A stretch of 64,000 nt of DNA, from NCBI GenBank assembly GCA_947561715.1, contig OX387197.1:7127001-7191000 (forward strand), given 5' to 3'. The first letter of the stretch is position 1. Each line of letters opens with the position of its first letter. Positions 22,041 through 41,443 of the stretch are shown here, piece after piece. A program made the position numbers and the translations under genes. Source of the stretch: Ascidia mentula (taxonomy: Eukaryota; Chordata; Ascidiacea; Phlebobranchia; Ascidiidae). The notes under the pieces are model-generated. The model was not told the origin of the DNA. It was given only the letters and a program-made list of their open reading frames with translations, and did no database searches.

Positions 22041-24452
22041 ATGACAGTTTCACAGCAAATAGCCTCGGAAGTGTTAAAACCAAACGCTAAACCATCATAC
22101 AATGGTCTGGATTTGGAAACTCATCTTACATCCAACAGTAAAAAAGCAGTTCTTCAAAAAGTGCAATTTGTTGAAGCCAAAAAACCATACAACATGGGCA
22201 TGAAGGAACTAAAGACAAAATATGTGAACCTCAACCCAACTGCCCACATCAAACCAACTTTAGCCGTTAATGGAGTGAAGATGGCACAAAAAGATGTAAA
22301 CAGCGTAAATGATGGAGTTCCCAAACCGAAAGCTGTTTTGTTTTCACCTGAAAGGGTAGACCTACATTGGAAAAAGTCTCATCGAGTTGGTTCCGGTCTA
22401 GTAAACTTGGGAAACACTTGCTTTCTCAATTCGGCGCTTCAGTGTTTAAGCTATACGCCACCGCTGACAAACTATTTGCTTAACGGTGATCATAGAAGTG
22501 TTTGTAAGCTTAATGGCCAATTTTGCATGTTGTGCACATTGCAGCAACATATACGATCCACATTCGGAAACAGTGGACAAGCTATAAGGCCCATGTGCAT
22601 ATTAAAGAACCTCCGATTGATTGCAAAACATTTGCACTTCGGAAGGCAAGAAGATGCCCATGAGTTTATTCGCTACTCAATTGATGCTATGCAGAAATCT
22701 TGTCTTCATGGTTATTCTAGCAAAGTGGACATCCACACTAAAGCTACCACCCTGGTGTACCAAATTTTTGGTGGTTATCTTCGAAGTCGTGTAAAATGTC
22801 GCCAATGTAAAGCTGTCTCTGATACATTTGATCCATTTCTCGATATCAGCTTGGAAATTGCCAAGCAGGGGTGTAATAACCTACAACGCTGCCTGGAACA
22901 CTTTGTCAAACCAGAAATATTGCATGGCGACAACTCATACAAATGCCATCGATGCAAAAACTGTGTTCAGGCTTCAAAGACCTTTACCATCCACCGTTCC
23001 CCTAACATTCTCACTATACAACTCAAGCGGTTTTCATCGTTTATGGGCAACAAGATCAATTCAGATGTGTCATATCCATTGAAATTAAACATTGGATCAT
23101 TTATGAGCACACCTCAGAGTAATGGACACTGCTATGAACTGTACGCGGTGCTAGTGCATTCCGGCTACAGTTGTCAATCTGGGCACTACTATGCTTATGC
23201 GAAAGCCTCAAACAACCAGTGGTACTGTTTTAATGATTCTTCAGTTTATCAGGTTAGCACCAATCAAGCCCTGAATCAGCAAGCGTATTTGCTATTTTAC
23301 CATCGCACCACATATCAGAACAACAACAAAAGTCATAAGAATGGACACCAACGTGAACCAATTCTTGATGTTCTGTCAAAGGAAATGAAAACCAAGGGAA
23401 AGCATAATGGTGCAGTTGCAATCAACCCAAAAGTTATTATTGGTAATGGCATCCCTGCTACTGCCAAAGTACCAGTCCCCAGATGCAATGGAGTACAACA
23501 GCCATTGCCCTATAAGCCCAGCTATTTTAAGCCTGCGCCAGCTATTAAAAGCTCTGATTCCAATTCCGAAATCCCAATTTCACCAGGAACAAACAACAGT
23601 AGCACGAAGGATGTTGGAAAAACTAATTCCAATCCAACCAAAAACTTAGTTGCCCAGAATAACAGCAAAACTGTTGCCGTTAATGGTGAAGCTTCATGCA
23701 AACAAGAAAAACACATGACAACCGATGATTGGTTTCAAGCAAAAATTCGACAGCGGCGAGACAGTGAAGAAAGCTCCTCGTCAAGAAAATCTGGCAATAA
23801 ATCTCGCATTTCTTTCCACATCAAACCATTTTCATCATTACCAAATCACCAGAAACATTGGCACAAAATGCATGGCAAGCATAATGGCACTAGCAGCAAC
23901 AAGTCAGACAACCATTCTTCTTCCTCAAATGACAGTCGGCGTTCTGATCACAACCGTGAGTCACATGCACGTAAGATGAAGCTTTTAGGCAAGCGGAAAG
24001 CACCTGAAGACGGCGCGACAGTAAACTCTGAAGCCACGAGTATGAACTCACCTAAATTAGAAGTTAAACTTTTGAAGGATGAAAACCCCACCCATGCTAC
24101 CTCTGGTCCGATGCCTTCTAAGAAAAAGAAATTCAGTGACAGCAAAGATGATGAAAAGAAACCTAAAGAACGTTCTGGCATCCTCAACAAACTCCTTCAG
24201 CAGTCATCCAGCAAAGCGTACGGCTCCTCCGTCAAAAGCTGGGATGGTGAAAAGTCAGTTGTTGAAAATGATGCCAGGGAAGACCATAAACAGTGTAAGC
24301 GTTCCTCATTCGATGCCTGGGACCGGGAAATCGACCGTGGCAAGACCAAGAAAGTAAAAAGGCCAAAAAGGTTCTTTCATCACAAAAGTAACAGCAATTT
24401 GTTTCAAAAATTTCAACATATTAAGTTTGACAAAAGATCTAGCTCACTGTAA
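22041..24452 (+). CDS. USP36: USP36-like ubiquitin-specific protease, intronless
   Basis: A cysteine deubiquitinase of the USP36/USP42 branch. USP36 acts in the nucleolus on rRNA-processing and polymerase I factors, and on MYC. One open frame of 803 codons. The catalytic domain spans about residues 116-422. The Cys box GLVNLGNTCFLNSALQCL has Cys127, the His box is GYSCQSGHYYAYAKA with His382, and WYCFNDS supplies the third catalytic position. A zinc ribbon is formed by CRQC (253-256) and CHRC (302-305). The rest is Ser- and Lys-rich and disordered. The tail keeps the USP36 pattern SWDGEKS, then AWDREIDRGKTKKVK and FQKFQ, which favours USP36 over other USPs. The lack of introns, beside intron-rich neighbours, suggests a retrocopy that replaced or joined the parent gene. 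Confidence 0.88.
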   Translation: MTVSQQIASEVLKPNAKPSYNGLDLETHLTSNSKKAVLQKVQFVEAKKPYNMGMKELKTKYVNLNPTAHIKPTLAVNGVKMAQKDVNSVNDGVPKPKAVLFSPERVDLHWKKSHRVGSGLVNLGNTCFLNSALQCLSYTPPLTNYLLNGDHRSVCKLNGQFCMLCTLQQHIRSTFGNSGQAIRPMCILKNLRLIAKHLHFGRQEDAHEFIRYSIDAMQKSCLHGYSSKVDIHTKATTLVYQIFGGYLRSRVKCRQCKAVSDTFDPFLDISLEIAKQGCNNLQRCLEHFVKPEILHGDNSYKCHRCKNCVQASKTFTIHRSPNILTIQLKRFSSFMGNKINSDVSYPLKLNIGSFMSTPQSNGHCYELYAVLVHSGYSCQSGHYYAYAKASNNQWYCFNDSSVYQVSTNQALNQQAYLLFYHRTTYQNNNKSHKNGHQREPILDVLSKEMKTKGKHNGAVAINPKVIIGNGIPATAKVPVPRCNGVQQPLPYKPSYFKPAPAIKSSDSNSEIPISPGTNNSSTKDVGKTNSNPTKNLVAQNNSKTVAVNGEASCKQEKHMTTDDWFQAKIRQRRDSEESSSSRKSGNKSRISFHIKPFSSLPNHQKHWHKMHGKHNGTSSNKSDNHSSSSNDSRRSDHNRESHARKMKLLGKRKAPEDGATVNSEATSMNSPKLEVKLLKDENPTHATSGPMPSKKKKFSDSKDDEKKPKERSGILNKLLQQSSSKAYGSSVKSWDGEKSVVENDAREDHKQCKRSSFDAWDREIDRGKTKKVKRPKRFFHHKSNSNLFQKFQHIKFDKRSSSL

Positions 24453-25844
24453 GATGATCATAAATTTTTATCCTGGGTTTAAAACATATTACTTCAAATT
24501 TTTAATCAAATTTTTATGAGTTGAGTTGCGCCATATAAACAAAACAAAATTGTCTGGTTTGTTATGATCAAATGGATTTTGTATACCATGATTTAACTAA
24601 ACTGGTTGACAAAAAAATGTGCTGTGTCACTAAGAAAAACACCATACTCCCGACCATGAGAGACATGCTGAAAGTTGAATTGTGCCTTGTCTTTATTTAG
24701 TTCAGTCAGCTTCATTTTGTTGCAAAGTTTTTGTTACGAAAACAGTAATAAAGGTGCTACACTACTAAGGGTATAACATGTTTATTTCTGTACTGTTGCT
24801 AATTTTTTTGGTTAATCTGCTTGTTTTGAAGTGTTTTTCTGTATTGTACATAACGCATCTTAATTACGGAAATGTGACTCCATACGTATTGTGGTAAATT
24901 GTAAAATAACTGACAACACTGCTCCATTAATCTAATGTGTTGCAAGCACATTGTTATTGGTTTGCGAAAAATGTTGTAATTTGCAAGTTATATACCACAT
25001 CTAGAACAGAAAAAAACAGACGACTATTTTTTTTTAAAACGAACCGCCCCATCTTGAGCTAAATGTACATGCATTGAATGAAAAAAATAACTAATTGTCT
25101 TCACCAAATTTGCGAAAGAATTCTTTAGTTCTTTTGATCATAGCCGTTCAGGTAATGGGATCAGTCATGTCATAATACAGTAGCACGGCCAGTTTTTTGC
25201 CTGGTGTTATGAATAGAATGTGGTGTGTTTGTAAAATTTAACCTTTGGTGTTTTTATTTGCTGAAGTGTATCTCCGTTAAAGTTTAAGCAAAATCCTTCA
25301 TGGGATTTTGTGATTTTTGTGCCACATGCAGTTGCTCACACAATTACAAAGAACTTTATGTAAGATTCAATTGCTCTGCCAATCGATAATGAACGTTTTC
25401 GTTTTGTACCGTGTGAGCTCTTCTATTTCTGTGACCTTGTAACTGTTTTAAACTGCCGTTGTGTTTTTATATCCTTCGTTCATCTGTCTGCCAGTTTTTC
25501 TATCTTACGTTTTGCTTTGTCTACTGAACAAAAATCTGTAATCACCATCGCCACAGTTGTACGTTATGTGTTTAAAAGTTCTTCCGTCCTGTGGCATTAA
25601 AGCAATGCACTCGACAAAGACATTTTAGAGCTGCGAATGGCACAGTGCATATCATATTTAAATCACTGAGTGAGTACAATGCCTAACCACTAAGTCTGGT
25701 TTAAATATAACACTGCAATGCATCGTGCAATGTCATATGGCGTAATTTTTTATTGATTGTTGGTGTAGCTGAACTTGTGCGCTTTAGGTCTTTCCCTGTA
25801 GGTAAATATCGTAGGCACATATATAGACTGTTTTTGAAACAAAA
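24453..25844. other. 3' region of USP36-like gene and DHX15 5' flank
   Basis: AT-rich and non-coding. It holds the USP36 polyadenylation signal, then about 1.1 kb with no convincing exon. Just before the DHX15 ATG are two acceptor-like sites (CGCTTTAG near 25789, TCCCTGTAG near 25801), possible 5' UTR or spliced-leader acceptors. Confidence 0.45.
24747..24752 (+). terminator. USP36-like polyadenylation signal
   Basis: AATAAA about 295 bases after the stop, followed by GT/T-rich sequence. Confidence 0.5.
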
Positions 25845-33349
<7,505 letters not shown>

Positions 33350-34233
33350 GAAGTTTGCAATTCGAGAATGGCGGGAGAAGTCCGTGCTGACGCCACCTTG
33401 TGTTTGCATATTCGACATTGCCTATCTTTCTTAGACACTGCGTTGCTACCCACTGCTAATTTGCTGTTGTACCATCGTCGTGTTTTAGGCTTTTGGTCAT
33501 TCCAGACTACCCAAAACTTTCTGGTTTTGTTTCAAACATTTTCTGTTGGTAGGTTTGCGTAAGAAAATTTCCAAGTAAAACCGGCTGTATAAATAAAACA
33601 ATCATCTTTGTAAAAGTTTATTTTTTTCTGTGTGGTGGTTTTTAGTCGGGTGATAGAAAATGCAAGGTTGGGTCGCAAAAGCTACGAGGTATGTTCTGCT
33701 ACTTTTAAGACGAAATCATCCATGATGAACGAACAAGCTTGCTGGCGCCTGAATGAAGTATTACTTTTCATTGCATGACTTTGACTCCTGTTTGCTCTAA
33801 TAATAATCGCCTACGTGTCGGTCCAGGTAAGAGCGGGCCTGCATTTCGCCAAAATATTCGGCCAATCTTCATTAGATTTGCAATTCAATTCATAGCTAAT
33901 TGCTCGGGCCCACTTTCAACCCCGAGGCCCGATTTGGCCGGTAAAATGTGCCTGCAACCTGCCCTGTTTACCAAGTCTAGTACGAGAACTTATTGCTATT
34001 AATCGATTATAAATCCCCAAAAAACACAACACAAACTGCAAAAACGCTGTCGGATCTGCTCACAACGCTGAAATAAATGTTGTGCGCTGGATATATATTA
34101 TTGTTTGAAACACAGGTACACGTTTAAAGAAAAGATACAAAAAACTTGTAAGGTGACCAACACAAAAGCGTGCACATTTCTCTGTCACTTGACAAAAAAC
34201 ATCAAAATAAAAAATATTTTTTAACTTGCAGGC
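33350..34233. other. 3'-3' spacer between DHX15 and DNAJB13
   Basis: Contains the DHX15 3' UTR to about 33.6 kb, then AT-rich sequence up to the DNAJB13 stop. A short GC-richer piece near 33.8-33.95 kb has no recognisable product. No RNA gene is seen. Confidence 0.5.
33592..33597 (+). terminator. DHX15 polyadenylation signal
   Basis: AATAAA about 240 bases after the stop, followed by a T-rich and GTGTGGTGG-type downstream element (33613-33640). Confidence 0.6.
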
Positions 34234-35175
34234 CTAAACCAGCAACGCTTGCCGAATGAGCTGCTTTTTTTCTGGGGTAAGGCGTTCTGGAAACTGGATG
34301 TCAAACTCCAAAATCAAGTCACCCCGATCATTTGGCTGCTTTGAAAGTGGCATGCCCTCCCCAGGAATGGTCTTTGTGTACTTGGGGTGTACTATATCAT
34401 TAATGGGAATGTTGAGAAGCCTGCCATCTAGTGTTGGAACTTCGATGCTGCATCCAATGAGTGCTTTGCCAAGTGGAATCTTGGCAACGAAAATCAAGTG
34501 GTTGCCTTCGCGACGAAACAATGGGTGCTGTTTATCTCTCACAATGAACACAATGTCTGCAGGCACATTGTTAGGCCCTTGGTCGCCCTCTTGGGGAAAT
34601 GTGACCTTGGTTCCAGCTTTCCAACCCGGTTTGACCTGTATGGTGAGAATCTTATCACGAATACTGGAGGTGTGTCCGTCTTCGTTTATAACTCGTCTTG
34701 AGATTTTCATCTTTTTTGTGCAGCCATGAAAAAGTTCCTCCAAGGAAAGGTAGAGGTCTCTCTCTATCGCTGGGTCCTGCTTCTTACTTCCTCTTCCCTT
34801 TATGCCACCAAAGCCAAGTATAAAGTCACCGTCTTTGTCAAAGAAATCAGCAAATGGATTTGCACCACCAAAGAAATCACGGAAGACTTTTTCTGGGTCT
34901 CCATGAAAAGTATAGCCTGGAGTGAATCCACTTCCTTCATTCGATGGCACACCACCTTTGAGGCCCTCCTCCCCAAACTGGTCATAAATTGCCCTCTTTT
35001 GCGGGTCACTAAGTACCTCATAGGCCTCTGCAATTTGGGTAAACTTCTCATTTGATCCCGGGTCTTTATTTTTGTCTGGATGGAACTTCAGTGCTAGTTT
35101 TCTGTATGATTTCTTAATGTCAGCATCTGTGGCATTTCTTGTGAGACAGAGGATAGCATAATAATCCACACCCAT
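34234..35175 (-). CDS. DNAJB13: DnaJ homolog B13 (radial spoke Hsp40), intronless
   Basis: A type II Hsp40 found in the axonemal radial spoke (RSP16) and needed for sperm and ciliary motility. One frame of 313 codons; human is 316. The J domain covers residues 1-70 with HPD at 32-34, then a Gly/Phe region with [11 protein letters not shown], then two C-terminal substrate-binding domains ([38 protein letters not shown]). The match runs end to end with vertebrate DNAJB13, including GRGSKKQDP and the tail [15 protein letters not shown]. From memory the vertebrate proteins have HPL in place of HPD, whereas this one keeps the canonical triad. No introns are present. It is convergent with DHX15. 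Confidence 0.9.
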   Translation of the reverse strand: MGVDYYAILCLTRNATDADIKKSYRKLALKFHPDKNKDPGSNEKFTQIAEAYEVLSDPQKRAIYDQFGEEGLKGGVPSNEGSGFTPGYTFHGDPEKVFRDFFGGANPFADFFDKDGDFILGFGGIKGRGSKKQDPAIERDLYLSLEELFHGCTKKMKISRRVINEDGHTSSIRDKILTIQVKPGWKAGTKVTFPQEGDQGPNNVPADIVFIVRDKQHPLFRREGNHLIFVAKIPLGKALIGCSIEVPTLDGRLLNIPINDIVHPKYTKTIPGEGMPLSKQPNDRGDLILEFDIQFPERLTPEKKQLIRQALLV

Positions 35176-35676
35176 TTCTCAATACAGGACAATCGTAATG
35201 TATCTGCTTATACTGTGTGCAAAAAGAGAAAGAATTTTGTTGCTTTCTGTAATAGTAGCACCAGAGTTAGACAATATCATGCATCAAACTTATTACTTAA
35301 GGCCGAAGAAAAAAGATTCTGTGGGTAATCTGTATTTTAAAGGACTGTGAATAAAGGACTGTGTCTGTGAATCCAGTTAACCTTAAATAAAACAGTTGAT
35401 TCAAAGTGGTATCCAACTTTAGGTGCCCATCAGTAAAGTACAATACATGATTTGTGGTGTATTGTACCACAAGATTGCTTTTTTACAATGATTAAATTTA
35501 ACATATTTGACAAACACATGCACCACATTCAGTGCTTTACCATAACGATAAAGATCATTTTAATCTAGTTTTAAGGTACTTAAATGCCAACAATGCATAC
35601 CTTTTTAGTAAGGACATAGCATGTGGAATGTGGTGTGCCCCAAAATGCAGTATGCAGGCCTAAATGTAGGCCTACA

Positions 35677-35857
35677 GTCCAGATTGGAAAGTTGGTAATT
35701 TGCACAGAGGGACTTTTTTCAGCAAACGTTAACTGCGTGTTTTTCGTATGTTAATGCATTAATTAATTATTTCGGTCCGAATTATCAATAAATTTTCGAA
35801 AAAATGACATATTTTCGTATTGGTCTATCCTCAGCGCACCAATTTTTTCCAATCTGG
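35677..35857. mobile_element. MITE-like element, short copy
   Basis: Perfect 12-base inverted ends CCAGATTGGAAA (35679-35690) and TTTCCAATCTGG (35846-35857). Its interior TGTTAATGCATTA and following sequence match the copy at 63399-63673. CCTACA flanks both sides and may be the target duplication. No coding capacity. Confidence 0.65.
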
Positions 35858-36020
35858 CCTACAAAAGCATTTAACATATGTTGGTGAAAAATACGCAGAT
35901 ATCGAGTACACCAATATAGCAGGTGCTTTTTCATTTCACGTATGCATTATGCAAAAAAATTAGAGTTTTAGACACAATTTCAAAGCAAGTCTACAAGTTT
36001 TTAGAAATCCACTGAACAAT

Positions 36021-36033
36021 GTCTCTTAGCAAC
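36021..36033. promoter_or_regulatory. X-box-like RFX site
   Basis: GTCTCTTAGCAAC fits the RFX pattern of two half-sites (RYYNYY and RRNRAC) with a one-base gap. It lies 0.85 kb before the DNAJB13 ATG. RFX factors drive ciliary genes such as DNAJB13, so the link is plausible but rests on motif and position only. Confidence 0.3.
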
Positions 36034-38884
36034 GGTTCTCCAACACAACGACACGCGTGAATGGTTTTGTCTTGATCCATAGCTGTGCAGTTAGCACCAA
36101 AGGATCGACAATATTTGGGTCGGTATTAAAACATTTTTCAAGTGATAAATTGTCATGCTAATTGATGCATCTAGGCAAACAAAGAGTTTTTGATAAAATT
36201 TTATTTCAGATTTAAATCTCAAAACCATTAACAACAAAGTACACGTGACAAAGTATTTGAATGAATTATCAGAACACATTTGGAAGTTACGTTGCTATTT
36301 GATTTTTTTTTCTGTTTTTATGCATGAAAAATTTTCCTTTTTACTGAATAAAATTGGCCACTCGGGGCAACTGTACAATATATTCAAAGGATTTTTTTTA
36401 ATTGTCAAATTATACTATGCTGCAACGGAAGCTAACGCAGGCCGACGAAAGCAAAGAAATGCGTTTGCACTGCAACAGGTGCGAACAACTAATTGCTTGA
36501 TTGCCAATTTATGTTTCAAGCAGTGGCTGTTTACATTTTTTTTGTTTGTCGTTGGTCATTTGAAAAGCAGTTCGTCTATCTCTTCGTAACGTAAACGCAA
36601 TGAAACATTTCCAAAAATAAACTCCAATACCCCTGTCTCAGGGTATACTTTGAACTCATGCAAAAAGTGTTTAGATATGAACATGTATTTTCTGCGATGT
36701 TGGTTAAATTAATGGTTTGCTCCCGCAGCTGTATATGGACATGATGATGCATATGTCCGTAACTGATCATCGAGAAAAACACAGCTCCGTTGATATTACA
36801 AAAGGTCGATACTCCAACTGGCATTTTAATTGCGTGAACCAAATATAGCATTGCAAGATTGATGGCGATTTATTTTAGTCAACTGAGTTAATTTTTATTC
36901 GTGGGGTTGTTTTTACTCATTCATATTGATAAAGATTGGTCGTATTGATTGCAACTTACGGTATTTACCCCCTGCATGTTGAATGATTCTATTTTCGATC
37001 AACAATTGTTAAAAAATACACCAGAAATCCAATCATCTCTCCTGGTGATGGTATTGCCCTTAGGCCTAATTGGCAAAGTTTGAAAAAAAAAGTAAAAGCA
37101 GTGAAGAGTACGATTTTTTTGTATATACCGGTCTGCTTAGAGCAGAGTTGCAGAGTTTGACTTTGCGCTTAGGTTTGGAAAAGTTTACCGACGGCTGCTC
37201 ATTCCCCTTAAAAAAAAACACTTTGTGTTGTTTTCTTCGTATGCTGATATTTGTAGGCAAAAACTATTATTCGTCAAACCTAAAAAGGAAAAAAAATAGG
37301 CTGAATACACCAGTGTAAGAGTCGCGCTCAAACAGATAAATCTATGTCGCACGAAACGTCGGAGAAAGTGATTTTTCGGTTTCGCGATATTTTGTCGGTT
37401 GTTTGCTTGCAACGCGACAGGTGCAAAAACTTATTGATTATGTGTCCTTTCAATTTCTGTTGAGTGGAATTGCAATTAGATGACTCAAAATTTCTTTATT
37501 TACTTTTCAACCATTTTTTCCCGATTGTGTAACGTTCATTATTACGTGGCGTATCACCGTTGGCACTGCATGGGGCATGTTATTCCATTTCAATATCGTC
37601 AACAAAAATAGAATTTCATGATCGATAGCGTTTTATTGTGGTTAACTGAGTTATTTTTGGTCGTGGTGTGACTTGTTAATTACGAATATAATCGATGGTA
37701 TTGATTAAGCACCGCGCAGTTAATATTTTAACGCTAAAATCTCAAGTCCAGGTGAAACGCACTTCTGTTATAGTGTATGAATAGGAAATGTTAATATTCT
37801 ATGTTTAGTGCATTTTTATTTTAGCAATGGTTTCTTGTCACTTTATAGCGGAAAGAAAACTGTGAAAAAGGGCGTCAATGTAAAATACTTTTTCTATAAC
37901 TTCACAACACCGTACCGTTTTGTCGGTTCGCCTTCATTTGCATTGAAAATGATTGTTGAAAACAATGGAAACATTTGCATGAAGTTCTCTACCATTGTAT
38001 GGGCTATCTTGTTTATACTTCAAGTCACTTTATAGTAACCCATCCCAACGTCAAATAGCAGAAATAAATTGAAACCAGAAAAAAATTAAACTTGCGAAAG
38101 AAAGCCGAAATGGCACTGGTGTTACATGCAATCCTATTCCGGGATATAAAATAGGATACTTTGTTATCCAATCAGGGCCCAACAAATCCGTTTACTCTTT
38201 CCAACTAACATCATAAGAACGGCATCAAGCGCTATGTAGTTGCATTAAAAGAACAAGTGAATGACTTAATTTACTCGTTAAAGGGCTTACTATAGTCGCA
38301 TCCCGGATTACGCATCACTTAATCTGTTTGCTGACGGTCAAGGCAAATAGCATCGACATCGAACGAAAATCAAAGACCCCATTTTTAAGGATTAGTGCAC
38401 GAACGGTTGGCTGTTTGCAACCAGATAAGAACCCAGTAGCAATATCCGCGTTAGATTATCTTGTTTCTCGCTGCTGGGGTTTGCGCTGCGGGCAGTTAAT
38501 AGTTCTCGTTTGAACTTTGTTATAACAATATCCTGGCATCCAAGACACAACAGCCTCCGTGCCCGATCCCCGTTTCGTTTTTTTTGTACAAATTCTGGAA
38601 TTCCTAACATAAATTTGTCTGAAAATTTATCGTTTATTTATAATTTTTTGTGGTTTTAGCAGATTATAATTTGTAGCTGCTTGGACTTCGTTTGCAGTTT
38701 AAATTCATCCGCGGTCTTCCCCGACTACAACTAAAATATTTAAAGATATAACATTTAATTTTTTGAAAAAGATTAATTTATTGCACTTCCCCCCACACAC
38801 CGCTATAGAGCATGCAGCTTTTGGAAACATTGGTTTAGCTTGATTATGAACGTGGCACTGAATGTATCTGAAAAAGGAATTTAT

Positions 38885-39188
38885 TATTACTAATATATAT
38901 ATAAAAGAATTTTTTAAACAAAACAACTTTAAGGATTGACAATTTTGGCATAAGTCTTTTCGAAACCAATGCAGTTAAAATATATGAATTCGATTAAACA
39001 ATTTGTGTTTTGTTTTATGTGCTCAAATACATAGATGTTTCAAACTTACCATGAGCTAACGTCGTTGACGAAAATCCTGGTACAGTCGGAATGGCGTTGG
39101 GAAGAAGAACCGGCGAAACACCGTTGACAGCCGCTGGAAACCAAGGGTTGGACATTGGCGTCTGTGGAGTTGTCGGCAATGCATGAAC
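38885..39188 (-). pseudogene. inverted partial copy of Not exon 1 and intron 1
   Basis: About 300 bases on the minus strand match 43101-43424 of the Not gene: the last roughly 138 bases of exon 1, the donor GTAAGTTTG and about 180 bases of intron. Exon identity is about 93% by hand count (10 differences, some six of them changing the residue). Intron identity is similar, near 90%. Equal decay of exon and intron means a young duplication without coding constraint. The homeobox is not included, so it cannot encode a Not protein. Confidence 0.8.
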
Positions 39189-41227
39189 AACAATTTCCGG
39201 AAAATAGCGCTGATCTTCTCATCTGTCATTGCTAATTGGGTTTTTAGCACAAAGAAGTAATATTCTCCATAAATATTATAATTGCATGTGCAGAACATGT
39301 GTTAAAGGCTGTGCACCGACATTTTCTTTATTTTAACAAATCGATTAAACCCAGCACAGTGCTCAATAATTCGCCGAGTTATATGCTTTTAATATTTCCA
39401 TTCCAAAGTCAGGAACCACAACCTTAAATGATGTGAAAAAAAGTACCAAGATAATACTTTGCGTTGAATATTAACAGATAAGCTATTTCTTTACAAATGA
39501 CTTTTCCAAAATGTTACTTGTTTAACTTCAGTTACTTTGAATTATTTTGGCAGTTTTCACCAAAACACATGAAGAAACGCTCAATTGAAATAAAGTTTCA
39601 AGAAAGGTTTTGCGCCAATGATCATGAATCTAATTATATGTTATTGGGTTATGTTTCTTAACGCCGTTTATCGTTGTTTCAAACGGTCGGATTTCAATGC
39701 TGCAGTCTCCTTCGTTTGATCACAGCTTGCAAACATTAGATGACTGGAGGCCGACGATGCAATCACCATAAAACAAGTTAAACATTTGAATAGGGCGATT
39801 AGACACCGAAGATTTTTAACAGATTACCTGGAATGAGACGAAATGAAAGGTTCCGATTCGTCTGAAGTTTTTATTATGGCGAGAATGGGGCAACCCTCAA
39901 CTTGACAAACGTTTCAAAGCAAAATTTAACAGCATGTAATAGCAACAAATACAATCGGATAATTTTATGCGGACTACAGATTACGGTTTTATACATTTTA
40001 CAAAATGAACAATAACACCCTCGTGACTAAAATTAAACCCTTAAAAATGGTTAAACTTGCAATCGTTGGCTATGCATAAATTTAGCTGCATTTATTCATG
40101 TAATATTTGATAGTTTTCGTGCGTTTACGCTCTCAGACCAAATATTATACGATGATGGTTTCTTTTTAGTAAATCTTGTGCGATAATTTCTATCCTCCGA
40201 AAATAGAACCACACATCAAAACCAAAGGTGAAATAAAAGGCGAGGAGTTCTTCGGTGAATTTAAAAAACGTCAAGATGAAAAGGTGACATGTTGCAATAA
40301 AACGATAGAAATGACAATTAAAACAAAATCGACTCCTCGACAGACTCGTTTGATGATCGTTTAATGTCATCCTCATTGCGTTCCCACGGTAGAAGCAGTT
40401 AGCATCCAATTGCCAATCTCCTCATCGTGTTTGTTGTTTGCTTATAACGCTTGAACGCCTAAAGGTGGCTCAAACGTTTTAGGCGTTCCGTTCGGCCTGG
40501 TAAACTCTATTCCGATACAAAACACGCGATTATTTTTATCGATTTGTATACAGGAGTCGAAACATAATACGCAAGTGCCGATACATAGAGAAATGCTTTA
40601 GATAGTCTGTAGAAATACCACAAGTTCGTGTATAATTACAAACTAATTAACCAGTCGGGAGTGGGCCATTGCAAACACACTTGTTATTTTCCAGGCTAAA
40701 TTACAGGTTTCTGCACATAGAAAACATATCTCCAATACGCCACTCGCGTACACTCAATAACAACGCATATATTACAAGTTACATTGCGGTTTAGTTCAGT
40801 GCGAAGATACGCGGTTAATACGAGCATTGGAATGCATTTTAGAAGCGCCTCGGAAAGCAATGAGCGTTGCGACGTTGGTCGGATAACAAGATGCATTACT
40901 CAGTATGGTGACCAATTACGCTCATCGACAGAGAAAACAAAGCGATTTGTGGGATTATTCCAGCTGTGTGCTTTGTTTACACTGGACAAAACCATATTAA
41001 CAACACTGGGATTTGGGTTTAAATTGGTTTGTAAAAATGCCGGCCCTTATTCTTGGCGTTGTGTCGAAATCTGTAGGAATTTTCTTCTTTAACTGCTGTA
41101 GCAGCTAAAAATTGTTGTGACGGCTGCATGTTATGGACATAAACCGTAGTTGCATAATAGCAAAAATATCAAAGAAAATGCTATATCAGTTTGATTTAAT
41201 GGGATTAAAGAATGAAAAAACTGGATC

Positions 41228-41443
41228 AATTAAAAACCAAAAGCCCCTTGCAGGCTGTCGATCGCACACCGTATCGATATGATTATATGTTAAATTGTAC
41301 AAAGCGGTCTGTGGACAGCTCAGATGGTGGATGGAGAAAATATCTTTCGCCTAAAAAAGACGTCATTAGTTTCTCCAACTATTTTTTAAATTATATCGAT
41401 ACGGTGTGCGATTGACAGGGGTCTTTGGTTTTTAAATTAATCC
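41228..41443. repeat. foldback (MITE-like) element
   Basis: The two ends are inverted copies of about 48 bases. TCGCACACCGTATCGATAT is at about 41262-41280, its complement at about 41393-41411, and both are followed outward by an AAAACCAAAG-type sequence ending in TTAA. The middle is itself partly self-complementary, so the whole 215 bases can fold. No coding evidence. Confidence 0.65.

Noticed and set aside
40176-40364. 62-codon frame NFYPPKIEPHIKTKGEIKGE-like
   Set aside because: Reads like protein, but the preceding acceptor would enter at a stop codon and no partner exon or homologue is seen.
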